A DNA stretch of 64,000 bases from Bilophila wadsworthia ATCC 49260 (GCF_000701705.1 NZ_JNJP01000013.1:7571-71570); one strand, 5' to 3'. Counted from the first letter of the stretch, positions 44,214-53,469 are shown. Numbers and translations: made by a program. The notes: generated by a model from the letters alone, not told the origin.

Positions 44214-44343
44214 CAAGGGCAATCCGTGCCAGAAAAACTGTGAACAGACTTCGATAAGCACACATTGGGGGAAAGGGAGGATTGGGGCGCATAAACAGGT
44301 TTGGGGAAGGAGAACTTTTCTCCAGAAAAATTCTCCTTCCCCA
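44214..44343. repeat. Dispersed repeat, copy B (convergent gap)
   Basis: About 130 bp related to copy A (36388-36519). The hairpin here is GGGGAAGGAGAA/TTCTCCTTCCCC (44303-44314 and 44331-44342) with an inner TTTTCT/AGAAAA stem. Aligned to copy A, one stem pair is G-C there and A-T here, a compensatory change, and TTTCTCCAGA is conserved at the apex. It lies 27 bases past the stop of the minus-strand M23 peptidase gene. Confidence 0.7.
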
Positions 44344-44369
44344 TCCCATGCTTTCAAAGCTAGTCCGCT

Positions 44370-45701
44370 TTAACGTTCGGCCCCGGCGGCATCAAGCCGA
44401 TCGGTAATGGTGTTTTTGATCCACTTGGGATCCAGCCAGTCAAGCGGCTGTACCTGGATGCCGTGCATGAGGATGCCGAAGTGCAGATGATCGCCGCCCG
44501 CAAGGCCGGTTGTACCGGTAAGTCCGATGATGTCTCCCTTTTTTACCGTAGCGCCGACGTTCGTCTGGATTTCACTCATATGGGAGTAGAGGGACTGCAA
44601 GCCAAGCCCGTGGTCGATGATGACGAGGTTGCCGAAAATACCGAGGGGCTCCGCAAAAACGACCTTGCCGTCATTCGCTGCGGGAATCGGCGCGTGGGCC
44701 ACGGAAGCGAGATCCTGCCCCATATGCGTCTGCTCGTCGATTTTCGTCCCATTGTGCATATACGTGCGCTGATCGCCAAAAGACGCTTTGGAGGCCGACC
44801 CCGGCAGGCGCTTGAAAGCGCCGCTCCACAACATGGTGGGAGAGGTATTTTTACCGATTTCCAACAATTTTTTCTCATTGGAAATGCGCACTTCGTTGTT
44901 GATCTTCACATACCGTTCAAGGTTTGAGATGTCATCAGGAACCAGTTCTTTAAAAACATCCTCTTTGCTGTTCAGGAAATTGTCGCTGATATTGAGGGTA
45001 TCCTTGCGGAAATTTCGTTCCCCGGCGTTGACGAGGACCCTGTTCCGGGATTCGTTCCCGGCAAGATCCCGGGTGAGCAGTTCCGGCGTAAATTTTCCCT
45101 TTGGGGTGTCCAGCGGGAAGGGGAAGAAGCAGTAGTACAGGCCGTTCGGCTGAAGGAAGGCCGGGAAGAACTGCTCGCCAAGCTGGACGCCGGTCATGCT
45201 GGCGTCTTCCGAAACGCTGTAGGCTATGGCTGTCACGCTGCCGCGGCGCAGGGCGGGGACCGTCGTTTTAATGCGGACCTTGGGCGGCTGCGTGTCCAAT
45301 TGCATATTCCACTTGCGCGTGGTCCCGTTCCCCTTGCCGAAGCTCATGAGGGAATTGTCCCGCGCCGTGATTTCCAGTTCAAAGGCACCGTCCCGCAGGC
45401 CCGCGTTCTTGAGGTTGAACGAAGTCGTTTGAACGGGGGCCGGCTCGCTGAATACTTTATCGAGAATAACCAGAGACTGATTATTGCGGTGGATGGTGAC
45501 GACAACGGAGCGGACCCCGGATTTGGCGTCCGCAAGTTTGAGAGTGATCTCCTGCGTCGGCGAGATCCGCCCGGTATCGGGCGTCATGGTGACTTCAGGC
45601 CCGTCAAGGTCGTCCAGAAAGAGATAAATGCAAAAACCTAAGGCAGCTAGAATGAGCGTTACAAAGCCATAGCTGATGGTATTACGAATGATGCGACCCA
45701 T
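44370..45701 (-). CDS. M23 (LytM) family metallopeptidase
   Basis: 443 aa. One N-terminal membrane helix (about residues 11-30), then a ~280-residue periplasmic beta-rich region (with Ig-like VRSVVVTIHRNNQSL and DLAGNESRNRVLV segments), then the LytM domain. Zn ligands are intact: His and Asp in HMGQDLA, His in the HLHFG motif (GGDHLHFGI). It probably cuts peptidoglycan cross-links at the inner-membrane face or activates amidases. It is anchored rather than secreted, as no signal cleavage is obvious. Repeat B lies just past its stop. Confidence 0.9.
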   Translation of the reverse strand: MGRIIRNTISYGFVTLILAALGFCIYLFLDDLDGPEVTMTPDTGRISPTQEITLKLADAKSGVRSVVVTIHRNNQSLVILDKVFSEPAPVQTTSFNLKNAGLRDGAFELEITARDNSLMSFGKGNGTTRKWNMQLDTQPPKVRIKTTVPALRRGSVTAIAYSVSEDASMTGVQLGEQFFPAFLQPNGLYYCFFPFPLDTPKGKFTPELLTRDLAGNESRNRVLVNAGERNFRKDTLNISDNFLNSKEDVFKELVPDDISNLERYVKINNEVRISNEKKLLEIGKNTSPTMLWSGAFKRLPGSASKASFGDQRTYMHNGTKIDEQTHMGQDLASVAHAPIPAANDGKVVFAEPLGIFGNLVIIDHGLGLQSLYSHMSEIQTNVGATVKKGDIIGLTGTTGLAGGDHLHFGILMHGIQVQPLDWLDPKWIKNTITDRLDAAGAER

Positions 45702-45763
45702 TTTTTTTCCTTAAAGCGCGCTCGGTGATGAAGGGGGCTCCAGCGGTTTGATGTAATGGAAGA

Positions 45764-46186
45764 TCAGGCGTCGTGCAGCAGCGCGATGGCCAGACGCAGG
45801 AAATCTGCTTCGGTAATGATGCCAACGAGTTTGTTGTCCCCATCGAGGACGGGCAAACAGCCGTACTTGTTCCGGTAGAGGATCTCCGCCGCTTCCCGGA
45901 GAAGGGTATCGGGCGCAACGGTCCTGACGTCGGTTTGCATGATGTCGCCGACCAAAATAGAGGATTCGATTTCTTCTTGCTCTTCCCGGTTGATTTCCGC
46001 AAGATGTGATACCGCATAGCCGAGGAGATCCCGGTGCGTGAGCAGGCCGACGAAACGGTCTCCATCTTCAGTCACGGGAATGTGGCGGATCTTGGCAAGC
46101 TGCATAAGGGAACACACGTCTTGAAGGGTGTCCGTACGTCGAAGCGTAAACACTCTGCTCGTCATCAGGTCACTGACATAAATCAT
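45764..46186 (-). CDS. Tandem CBS-domain protein
   Basis: 140 aa with two CBS domains: MTSRVFTLRRTDTLQDVCSLM...IRHIPVTEDGDRFVGLLTHRDLL and MQTDVRTVAPDTLLREAAEIL...YGCLPVLDGDNKLVGIITEADF (quoted in parts). CBS pairs bind adenylates such as AMP or ATP and act as energy sensors; the target is unknown. Start MIYVSDLM at 46186 is chosen because in-frame residues upstream are not family-like. It is 62 bases upstream of the M23 gene on the same strand. Confidence 0.88.
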   Translation of the reverse strand: MIYVSDLMTSRVFTLRRTDTLQDVCSLMQLAKIRHIPVTEDGDRFVGLLTHRDLLGYAVSHLAEINREEQEEIESSILVGDIMQTDVRTVAPDTLLREAAEILYRNKYGCLPVLDGDNKLVGIITEADFLRLAIALLHDA

Positions 46187-46438
46187 ATTTGTTCTCCATA
46201 AAAAGGTGCAGCATGGTCCGGCAGAATGGTGAGGATTCGTCGAAGCGCGAATCAAGGGGCCGTGCAAAATACCTGTTTGAGGCGGTGGCGGGAGCTTGCA
46301 TTCTTACGCAAGACGGTCATACTGTAAGAAAGCATTTTCGCACAGGGAAAGCGTCTAGGCAAGTGTCGGCCAACGCCTTCCGGTATGCTTTTGGAAGCCG
46401 TTCGGCGGATACTCGCAGTATTTTTTACTGGAACATTC

Positions 46439-47101
46439 ATGACAGAACTTGGACAGCACAGGATTTTTCCCGACTTCAAACGCCAGCGCGCACGGATGGT
46501 CAAACTGCTTGAAGAGCAGGGCATCACGGATGAGGCTGTTCTTGCAGCTATGCGGACGGTCCGGCGTCATCTTTTTGTCCCCGAAGCCCTGCAGGGGAGG
46601 GCTTATGAGGATCACGCCCTGCCTATCGGGTTTGGGCAGACAATTTCACAGCCATACATCGTCGCGTTCATGTCACAGCTGCTTGAAGCGAAACCGGGGA
46701 TGAAAGTGCTTGAAATCGGTACGGGATCCGGATATCAGGCGGCGGTGCTGCGTGAAATGGGGCTTGAAGTGTTTACGATAGAGCGTGTGCGGGAATTGTA
46801 CGAGGCCGCACGGGAGCTTTTCCCGGAAGGAAGCCCGGGGATCCGCATGAAGCTCAGCGATGGGACCTTGGGCTGGCGTGTCCAGGCCCCTTTTGATCGC
46901 ATCATCGTGACGGCGGGCGGGCCGAATTTACCGCTGCCGCTTCTTGAGCAGTTGGCCGATCCCGGGATCATGGCTATCCCGGTGGGGCGGGCGCGCAGGG
47001 AGCAGAAGCTGCTCCGCGTATCCAAGCGTGAGGGCAGGGTAACGGCAAGGGCTTTCGGCAATGTCGCCTTTGTTGATCTTGTTGGGGATCATGGCTGGTA
47101 A
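46439..47101 (+). CDS. pcm: Protein-L-isoaspartate O-methyltransferase
   Basis: 220 aa. Repairs isoaspartyl damage using SAM. Family blocks: VRRHLFVPEALQGRAYEDHALPIGFGQTISQPYIVAFM (quoted in part), VLEIGTGSGYQAAVLREMG as SAM motif I and FDRIIVTAGGPNLP. The start MTELGQHRIFP at 46439 is chosen on homology; the ribosome binding site is weak. An inframe ATG at 46385 would add 18 unrelated residues. mrp follows 75 bases downstream. Confidence 0.92.
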   Translation: MTELGQHRIFPDFKRQRARMVKLLEEQGITDEAVLAAMRTVRRHLFVPEALQGRAYEDHALPIGFGQTISQPYIVAFMSQLLEAKPGMKVLEIGTGSGYQAAVLREMGLEVFTIERVRELYEAARELFPEGSPGIRMKLSDGTLGWRVQAPFDRIIVTAGGPNLPLPLLEQLADPGIMAIPVGRARREQKLLRVSKREGRVTARAFGNVAFVDLVGDHGW

Positions 47102-47176
47102 GGTTTCTTTTCCCTGCCTTTTGTGGCAAACCGGGAAGGTCCTTTTAGGGGACTAACGCTTTTCAGGAGTCTTTTC

Positions 47177-48031
47177 ATGTCGTCATGTTCCAATCAGGCC
47201 CCGCAGGGGCAGGCTACGATCCCCATGACCGCGGCTATGCAGAACAAAGTACTCACGCAAAATCTGAAGGATGTGCGCCACAAGCTGTTCGTCATGAGCG
47301 GCAAGGGGGGCGTGGGCAAGAGCTCCGTAACGGTCAATCTTGCCACTGCTCTGGCTTCGCGCGGCTTTACGGTCGGCATCCTTGATGTGGATATTCATGG
47401 GCCGAGCGTGCCCCGCCTGCTGGGTGCTTCCGCGTCCGTCATGGCTGACGAAAACGGCAAAATGCTGCCCGTTCCCTGCGGTGAGCGCATGTCGCTTATT
47501 TCCATGGATTCCTTCCTGAAGGATAAGGACACGGCGATCCTCTGGCGCGGCCCCAAGAAAACGGGGGCCATCAGACAGTTTTTGACCGACGTACAGTGGG
47601 GGGCTTTGGACTATCTGGTCATCGATTCCCCTCCCGGCACGGGTGATGAACATCTGACCGTGCTGGATGCCATCCCCGACGCTGGGTGTATCGTCGTGAC
47701 CACGCCGCAGGAGATTTCCCTTGCCGACGTCCGCAAAGCGCTCGATTTCCTCAAGCAAGTACAGGCCCCTGTCCTCGGCATCGTCGAGAACATGAGCGGG
47801 TTGAGCTGTCCGCACTGCGGGAAGGAAATCGATCTGTTCAAGAAGGGCGGTGGGGAGCAGCTTGCGAAGCAATATGAGCTTCCGTTCCTTGGCGCCATTC
47901 CGTTGGATCCCGCTACGGTCATCGCTGCGGATCGGGGTGTGCCGGTTGTCTCCCTGACGGAAAACTCCCCGGCGCGCCAGGGGTTCATGGCCCTTGCGGA
48001 CGCCGTTATCGCCGCGACCGAGGCCGAATAG
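47177..48031 (+). CDS. Mrp/NBP35 family Fe-S cluster carrier ATPase
   Basis: 284 aa. Deviant Walker A GKGGVGKSS (residues 42-50), ILDVDIHGPSVPRLLG, VIDSPPGTGDEHLTVL and the C-terminal CPHC motif (near residue 219) that binds the bridging [4Fe-4S] cluster. It delivers Fe-S clusters to apo-proteins, fitting a genome rich in Fe-S enzymes. The N-terminus has SSCSNQAP; a CAGGAG ribosome binding site precedes the ATG. A strong terminator follows. Confidence 0.92.
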   Translation: MSSCSNQAPQGQATIPMTAAMQNKVLTQNLKDVRHKLFVMSGKGGVGKSSVTVNLATALASRGFTVGILDVDIHGPSVPRLLGASASVMADENGKMLPVPCGERMSLISMDSFLKDKDTAILWRGPKKTGAIRQFLTDVQWGALDYLVIDSPPGTGDEHLTVLDAIPDAGCIVVTTPQEISLADVRKALDFLKQVQAPVLGIVENMSGLSCPHCGKEIDLFKKGGGEQLAKQYELPFLGAIPLDPATVIAADRGVPVVSLTENSPARQGFMALADAVIAATEAE

Positions 48032-48057
48032 GGACTTTCCGCACCCGATATGTTGCA

Positions 48058-48100
48058 AGGCGGATCAGGCCGCTCTGTCAGCCTGATCCGCCTGTTTTTA
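48058..48100 (+). terminator. Terminator of mrp
   Basis: Stem AGGCGGATCAGGC/GCCTGATCCGCCT (48058-48070 and 48081-48093), 10-base loop, then GTTTTTAT. Confidence 0.85.
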
Positions 48101-48162
48101 TATTGCCTTGAACATGGGATAGTTATCCGAAGCAAAACCGCTGTGGCGGAGAATTCTGCTCT

Positions 48163-48190
48163 TTGCCTTTCACAATGGTTGTGCTATAGA
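48163..48190 (+). promoter_or_regulatory. Candidate promoter of pgsA
   Basis: TTGCCT (48163-48168), a 16-base spacer and TATAGA (48185-48190), 34 bases before the pgsA ATG. Confidence 0.5.
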
Positions 48191-48224
48191 AACCCAACAA
48201 CTGTCGCCAAAAGCGGGTAATACT

Positions 48225-48779
48225 ATGTTCAATTTGGCAAATCAGCTTACACTGGCCCGGATTTTTTTCGTCGTTCCTATTATTCTCCTGTTGTATTTTC
48301 CGGGGAAGATCACGTGCTTTCTTGCAGCGGTGCTTTTCGGCATCGCCTCGCTCACCGATTTTCTTGATGGGCATATTGCCCGTAAGGGGAATATGGTTAC
48401 GAGCTTCGGAAAGTTTCTGGATCCCCTTGCCGACAAGTTGCTTATCTGCTCCATCCTGATCATGTTCGTTGAGCTGGGGTGGGTTCCGGCGTGGGTGACT
48501 GTCGTCATCATTGGCCGGGAACTTGCCGTGACCGGTTTGCGAGCAATGGCCATTGATGAAGGCGTCGTCATTGCAGCGGACAAATACGGCAAAGTCAAAA
48601 CCGTCATGCAGATCATCGCCATCATTCCTCTCTTGCTCCATTATCCTCTTTTGGGCGTAAACGTGCATCTGATTGGAAATTTTCTGCTTTACATCGCCCT
48701 TGTGCTCACGATATTTTCCGGCCTGAATTACTTCTATAAGTTTTACGGCATCTGGCGGGAAAACGATCGGGCTGCATGA
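48225..48779 (+). CDS. pgsA: CDP-diacylglycerol-glycerol-3-phosphate 3-phosphatidyltransferase
   Basis: 184 aa inner-membrane enzyme making phosphatidylglycerophosphate, the first step to phosphatidylglycerol and cardiolipin. The CDP-alcohol phosphotransferase signature DGx2ARx8Gx3Dx3D is present (DGHIARKGNMVTSFGKFLDPLADK). Several hydrophobic helices surround it. It starts a group with the FtsB-like, TPR and Cache-lipoprotein genes, which overlap or nearly abut. Confidence 0.92.
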   Translation: MFNLANQLTLARIFFVVPIILLLYFPGKITCFLAAVLFGIASLTDFLDGHIARKGNMVTSFGKFLDPLADKLLICSILIMFVELGWVPAWVTVVIIGRELAVTGLRAMAIDEGVVIAADKYGKVKTVMQIIAIIPLLLHYPLLGVNVHLIGNFLLYIALVLTIFSGLNYFYKFYGIWRENDRAA

Positions 48780-49138
48780 TGAACGTACGAAGCACCGCAA
48801 ATACATCTTCCAAGGCCACGCTTTGGAAAGTTTTTATTCTCATTCTGGCCATTATCGTCAACGTGGTTCTTGCCTCTCGTCTGTTGTGGGGGCCGCAGAG
48901 TCTCGTTTCGTATAGGGAACTGGCTTCACAATACGCGGAACTGCTCAAGGAACGCGACGGCTTTGATGTCGTTAATGCCGGGTTGAGCAGAGAAATCCGC
49001 CTCTTGCAGTCTGACGAGAAATATGTGGAAAAGATGATCCGGCAGCGGCTGAATTTCGTCCGGAGTAACGAAATTCTTTATCTTTTTACGGAAGATGCGA
49101 ATGTGCGTGGAGCCCTGCCTCATGATGGAAAAAATTGA
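48776..49138 (+). CDS. FtsB/DivIC-like septum formation initiator protein
   Basis: 120 aa: a short cytoplasmic N-terminus, one membrane helix (VFILILAIIVNVVLASRLLWG) and a periplasmic coiled coil (LASQYAELLKERDGFD...NAGLSREIRLLQSDEKYVEKMIRQRLNFVR). The ER-LNFVR-NE-LYLF end is typical of FtsB. It would join the FtsLQ division complex. The ATG overlaps the pgsA stop by 4 bases. Confidence 0.85.
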   Translation: MMNVRSTANTSSKATLWKVFILILAIIVNVVLASRLLWGPQSLVSYRELASQYAELLKERDGFDVVNAGLSREIRLLQSDEKYVEKMIRQRLNFVRSNEILYLFTEDANVRGALPHDGKN

Positions 49139-50123
49139 GTGGTATCAGGAAGTCCTCAAGCTGGACCCTGATTCCAAGGTTTTTTTCCCGCTGGCGAAAC
49201 TCCTGAGGGACTCGCAGCAGCCGGACAAGGCCATAGAGGTTTTGCGGGCGGGGCTACAGCATTCGTCTGTTTTTCTTGAAGCGCGCCTCCTGCTGATCCA
49301 AATTCTTTTCGAACAGTCGCGTGCCGGTGAGTGTTCTGAGGAACTTTCCACTGTAACGGGATTGCTGGAGCGCTACCCTGCCTTCTGGGAAGTGTGGGCT
49401 GAGTCCGTTTCGGAGAAAAACAGGGATCTGGCATTGGCCATCCGGCTGATGGCCTCGACTATACGCCACCCGGAACATTCTCTGAGTCTGATTTTAGAGA
49501 GTGGTTTGGGTATATTGCAGGACGTACGCCGCAGTTTTTCCTCTTCCCAATCTATCGAGGCTTCGGATTCCGAGCCCCCATGCGGCGTTTCCCACGAAGA
49601 AACGCTTTGCACGGCTACGCCCTCCGCGCAGGAACTATCTTCTTGTACGGTACCCGTTGAGGAATCTTCCATTGCTGATGCGGAACTCCTTGAGAGTATG
49701 CTTGAGGAAAGCGCTCCTGTCCGAGAGCACCCTTCATGCGTGACGCCTTTTTTACCAAACAAAGCAAAATCAGTGCATTGGGTTGATCCTGATGAGGATT
49801 CAGACCTTATGGCTGATGAAAACCCTGAAGAGCCGACGCTGCGGACCCGTTCTATGGCTGACGTGCTCGCGGAGCAGGGGGACATTGTCGGTGCTCTTGA
49901 AATCTATCAGGAGCTTGAGGCCGCTGCGCCTACGCCGGAAGAAGCCAGAGAGTTGCACGATAGTGTCGCCGCATTGGTTTCCCGGATGGCCGGAAACAGT
50001 ACGGAACCCGGAGAGCAGACGGAAATCGGAGAACCTTCGTATGGCGACGTGGGAGGGCAGAATCAGTTGATGTCCCTTCTGGAGTCGTTAGCGGATCGCC
50101 TCGAAGCACGGGCGCGCGTATAG
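49125..50123 (+). CDS. TPR-like protein following ftsB
   Basis: 332 aa. The N-terminal ~130 residues show TPR-like units (WYQEVLKLDPDSKVFFPLAKLL; PDKAIEVLRAGLQH), then an acidic Ser/Glu-rich low-complexity linker (about 140-240), then a short C-terminal helical domain with MADVLAEQGDIVGALEIYQELEA. No signal peptide. It overlaps the FtsB-like gene by 14 bases. Start ATG at 49125 or 49122. Role unknown; the context suggests envelope or division. Confidence 0.75.
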   Translation: MEKIEWYQEVLKLDPDSKVFFPLAKLLRDSQQPDKAIEVLRAGLQHSSVFLEARLLLIQILFEQSRAGECSEELSTVTGLLERYPAFWEVWAESVSEKNRDLALAIRLMASTIRHPEHSLSLILESGLGILQDVRRSFSSSQSIEASDSEPPCGVSHEETLCTATPSAQELSSCTVPVEESSIADAELLESMLEESAPVREHPSCVTPFLPNKAKSVHWVDPDEDSDLMADENPEEPTLRTRSMADVLAEQGDIVGALEIYQELEAAAPTPEEARELHDSVAALVSRMAGNSTEPGEQTEIGEPSYGDVGGQNQLMSLLESLADRLEARARV

Positions 50124-50149
50124 CACGCCCGTTTACATTGGAGAGTTGT

Positions 50150-51100
50150 GTGTCCTTGCAGAGTTCCTTTATTACGACGGCCCTGATTGGCTCTTTGGTG
50201 TTCATCGGAGGCTGTTCCACGTTCGACAGCACATGGAAAAGCACCAAAGCTTTTTACGGTGAGTATATCAATCCCCCCGCCCAGATTGATTATGATGACA
50301 AAGGGGTATTGAATGACGCCGAAACGACGCTCGCCTCGCGCATGGTGGGCATAGACATCCAGCTTGAACAGCTCGAGCGGTATCTTCAGAACTCGGACAA
50401 GCCGCCGACGGGTGAATCCGTGGCGGTCCTTTTCCATCGTTTCCCGTGGCTTTCCGGCCTCGCGGCGGTGGACGCCAATGGCATGGTCCTCGCGCAGGAG
50501 CCCCCGGCGGCCATGAAAGAGCTTGATTTTGCGAAGATGCTGGAGCAGAAAGCCAGAGGCAACGAGTTGCGGGGCCTGCGTGGTCTGGTTGAGGATACGC
50601 CGCTTGGGCCCGAAGTGCTGACCGGCATTCCCATCTATTCCGGTTCGGAAATGTTGGGATTGCTTGTGGCTCATTTTGACATGCGGTCGCTGCTCACTTA
50701 TACCAGCGGCGCTGAGGATCTTGTTGTGTTGGCGCCACAGGGGGTTTTGTGGCCGGGGCGTTTCGAGGTTGACGCCACGCCGCTGACGGGGCAGGACTGG
50801 AGCGAACTCACAAAAGATTCCACACATGGCACGGTTTCCAACAAGACCGGATCGTTCATCTGGATGGTACGTTTCCTCGGGACGCAGCCGATTGTGTTTG
50901 CGACGCCTTCGGAAGGGCATTTCCCCGAACAGCCCGGGCAGTTGGATGCGTTATCCCACCCGGCGGCCTTCAGTTCTCAGGGCATGATGGCTCCGGTCAC
51001 GGAATCCCATGTCATCGAAGGCGGGGACAGCAGCATTCTGACAGCGCCGCTTCCCCCCATTAAGGGTTTGGGAATGGAGGAGTCAGCCATTTCGGATTGA
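50150..51100 (+). CDS. Putative lipoprotein with Cache-like sensor region
   Basis: 316 aa from GTG at 50150, chosen because TTGGAGAG gives a well-spaced ribosome binding site; a TTG at 50138 is also open. The N-terminus ends in IGGC, a lipobox. The body has a single Cache/PAS-type sensor look: HRFPWLSGLAAVDANGMVLAQE, then LTGIPIYSGSEMLGLLVAHFDMRSLL. The C-terminus is Pro-rich. It has no output domain, so it is probably a periplasmic binding lipoprotein. It is the last gene of the pgsA group. No function is assigned. Confidence 0.7.
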   Translation: MSLQSSFITTALIGSLVFIGGCSTFDSTWKSTKAFYGEYINPPAQIDYDDKGVLNDAETTLASRMVGIDIQLEQLERYLQNSDKPPTGESVAVLFHRFPWLSGLAAVDANGMVLAQEPPAAMKELDFAKMLEQKARGNELRGLRGLVEDTPLGPEVLTGIPIYSGSEMLGLLVAHFDMRSLLTYTSGAEDLVVLAPQGVLWPGRFEVDATPLTGQDWSELTKDSTHGTVSNKTGSFIWMVRFLGTQPIVFATPSEGHFPEQPGQLDALSHPAAFSSQGMMAPVTESHVIEGGDSSILTAPLPPIKGLGMEESAISD

Positions 51101-51192
51101 TCGAGGCGCGTACATGCCCGCTTTTGATGGTTATTCAAAGGCGATTTCTTGATTCACTTTCAGATCGTTCACAGGACCCATAAGGAGGGCTC

Positions 51193-52197
51193 ATGTCTTC
51201 TGAAATCACCGTCACCGAACATTTGCTTCTGCAGCAGCAGAGGGCTCCGCAGGCGACGGGCCACTTTACTGCGTTGTTTCATGATCTTGTTCTTTCGGCC
51301 AAAATCATAGCCCGCAGCGTAAATAAGGCTGGTCTGCTTGATGTTCTTGGCGGCACCGGGGATATCAACGTTCAGGGTGAGAATGTCCAGAAGCTTGACG
51401 ATTTTGCCAACAGGGTTCTTTTGTACCGGATGGAGCGTTCCGGTGTGTTGTGCGCCATAGCTTCCGAAGAGAATGCGGAACTGGTGCGCGTTTCGGCGGC
51501 ATTCCCCCGCGGGGACTACATGCTGGTCTTTGACCCGCTGGATGGCTCCTCCAACATCGATGTGAACATCAACGTCGGGACCATTTTCTCCATCTTGCGC
51601 CGTAAGCCCGGCCGTACCGGTGAAGTGCAGCTCGATGAAATCCTCCAGCCCGGTTCCGAACAGGTAGCCGCCGGCTATTTCCTGTACGGCACTTCGACCA
51701 TGCTGGTTTATACGACCGGTCAGGGCGTGCATGGGTTTACACTTGATCCGAGCGTGGGAGAATTCCTGCTGTCCCATCCCGATATCCGTATCCCCGAGAC
51801 TGGAAGCATCTATTCGGTCAATGAGGGCAACTGGAATCACTGGGACGACAAGGCCAGAGCCGCGATCGACTACTTCAAGCATCCTGACGATCCGAATGCG
51901 ACTCCCTGTTCCGCGCGGTACGTCGGCTCACTGGTTGCCGACTTCCATCGTACGCTCCTGTACGGCGGCGTGTACATGTATCCGCCGGACAGCCGCAAGG
52001 GAAAGAGCCGTGGGAAGCTGCGGTACCTGTGCGAAGCCTCTCCGTTGGCTTTTGTGGCGGAAAACGCTGGTGGCGCCGCGACCGACGGCCACAACCGTAT
52101 CCTGGACATCACGCCGACCACGCTGCATGAACGGGTACCTCTGTTTATCGGGTCCCGCAAGGATGTTGAAGCGATCAACGCTATTTACAAGAAGTAA
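51193..52197 (+). CDS. fbp: Fructose-1,6-bisphosphatase class I
   Basis: 334 aa, hydrolyses fructose 1,6-bisphosphate in gluconeogenesis. The metal-binding VFDPLDGSSNID block (residues ~113-123) is intact, with SEENAE earlier and the substrate-binding RYVGSLVADFHRTLLYGGVYMYP and ENAGG blocks later. AAGGAGG precedes the ATG. Together with the PFK encoded elsewhere in the window it sets the glycolysis/gluconeogenesis balance. Confidence 0.96.
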   Translation: MSSEITVTEHLLLQQQRAPQATGHFTALFHDLVLSAKIIARSVNKAGLLDVLGGTGDINVQGENVQKLDDFANRVLLYRMERSGVLCAIASEENAELVRVSAAFPRGDYMLVFDPLDGSSNIDVNINVGTIFSILRRKPGRTGEVQLDEILQPGSEQVAAGYFLYGTSTMLVYTTGQGVHGFTLDPSVGEFLLSHPDIRIPETGSIYSVNEGNWNHWDDKARAAIDYFKHPDDPNATPCSARYVGSLVADFHRTLLYGGVYMYPPDSRKGKSRGKLRYLCEASPLAFVAENAGGAATDGHNRILDITPTTLHERVPLFIGSRKDVEAINAIYKK

Positions 52198-52239
52198 ATC
52201 CGCGCATGGCCGGATGCGGTCCGGCGGCGTGATAGACGG

Positions 52240-52286
52240 ACGATCGACCTCAGAGCGTGTTCACATGCCGAGAAAGGGTCGATCGT
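52240..52286. repeat. Dyad between fbp and tsaD
   Basis: Perfect 10-bp arms ACGATCGACC (52240-52249) and GGTCGATCGT (52277-52286) around 27 bases. It could be a long-loop terminator for fbp or an operator for tsaD; the T-tract after it is poor. Confidence 0.45.
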
Positions 52287-52333
52287 TCGTTTATCAGGGA
52301 TATCGTTTTTTATATTGAACACGATGGGTTGTC

Positions 52334-53422
52334 ATGCTTTGTCTTGGTATCGAAACATCTTGTGATGAAACGGCGCTGGCGCTGGTCAGAGACGGGAAGT
52401 GTGTGGAATCCGTGCTCGCCACGCAGATGGATGTGCACGCCCTGTTCGGGGGGGTCGTCCCGGAGATCGCGTCTCGTGAGCACTACCGTTTTTTGGGTGC
52501 ACTGTATGACGAGTTGATGCGCCGCACGGGATTGACTCTCGCGGACGTGGACGTCGTAGCGGTGACCCGCGGTCCCGGGCTCCTTGGGGCCTTGCTTGTC
52601 GGCGTGGCCTTTGCAAAAGGGCTTTCTCTGGCGGGCAACAAACCGCTTATTGCCGTCAACCATCTCCATGCGCATTTGTTGGCCGTCGGCCTTGAGCATG
52701 AGTTGCTGTATCCGTTGCTCGGACTGCTTGTTTCCGGCGGGCATACCCATATTTACAGGGTAGACGCTCCGGAGTCCCTGGAACTGCTCGGGCATACGCT
52801 TGATGACGCTGCCGGGGAAGCCTGCGACAAGTTTGCGAAGATGCTGGGGCTGCCATATCCCGGCGGGGTGTTGCTGGATCGTCTCGCCCAGAGGGGGGCT
52901 GCCGATGCCCATCTGTTCCCGCGTCCGTACACCCATGTGGATAATCTGGATTTCAGCTTCAGCGGATTGAAGACGGCCGCGCTGACGTATCTCAACGAAC
53001 ATCCCGTGCTCGTGGAGGAGGGCAGGCGTGTCCGCGAAGCCGGTACCGACTCGGCCTCTCCCGCACTGTGTGATGTCTGCGCATCCTATATGCTGGCTGT
53101 GGCTGAGACGCTGAGCCTCAAGATGGAGAAGGCGTTTCACCGCGAGCGGCAAAAAGGGATCACCGGGATCGTCGTCGCTGGCGGCGTGGCCGCCAATACG
53201 CAGGTTCGAGCCGCGATGCATGTCCTTGCCGAGAAAGTGGGCAAGCCGCTTTTGCTGCCATCGAGATTTCTGTGTACTGACAACGCCGTCATGATCGCGC
53301 ATGCGGGCGAATTGCTGGCTTGTAAGGGATACGGACAGGGGCTGGCGTTCCCAGCCATTCCTCGCGGGCAAAAACTCCCTGATGATCTTGGGGAGTTGCG
53401 TGCACCGCTGCACTCTCTATAA
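52334..53422 (+). CDS. tsaD: tRNA N6-adenosine threonylcarbamoyltransferase TsaD
   Basis: 362 aa. Makes t6A37 in ANN-reading tRNAs with TsaB, TsaC and TsaE. The N-terminus LGIETSCDETALALV, the metal site HLHAH (His110 and His114), SGGHTHIY, and FSFSGLKTA and VVAGGVAANTQVR blocks identify it. The ribosome binding site is weak. It is slightly longer than E. coli TsaD (337). Confidence 0.95.
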   Translation: MLCLGIETSCDETALALVRDGKCVESVLATQMDVHALFGGVVPEIASREHYRFLGALYDELMRRTGLTLADVDVVAVTRGPGLLGALLVGVAFAKGLSLAGNKPLIAVNHLHAHLLAVGLEHELLYPLLGLLVSGGHTHIYRVDAPESLELLGHTLDDAAGEACDKFAKMLGLPYPGGVLLDRLAQRGAADAHLFPRPYTHVDNLDFSFSGLKTAALTYLNEHPVLVEEGRRVREAGTDSASPALCDVCASYMLAVAETLSLKMEKAFHRERQKGITGIVVAGGVAANTQVRAAMHVLAEKVGKPLLLPSRFLCTDNAVMIAHAGELLACKGYGQGLAFPAIPRGQKLPDDLGELRAPLHSL

Positions 53423-53469
53423 GCAGCTTGAGCCGTTTTTCTCATATAGTGAATCTTTTCCGCAGCATC

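Larger units (their letters stand above)
43982..44369. other. Convergent intergenic region holding a hairpin and repeat B
   Basis: Between the Cys-rich peptide gene and the minus-strand M23 gene there is no coding gene. It holds the 14-bp hairpin at 44114-44147 and dispersed repeat copy B. The remaining ~130 bases show nothing recognised. Confidence 0.5.
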
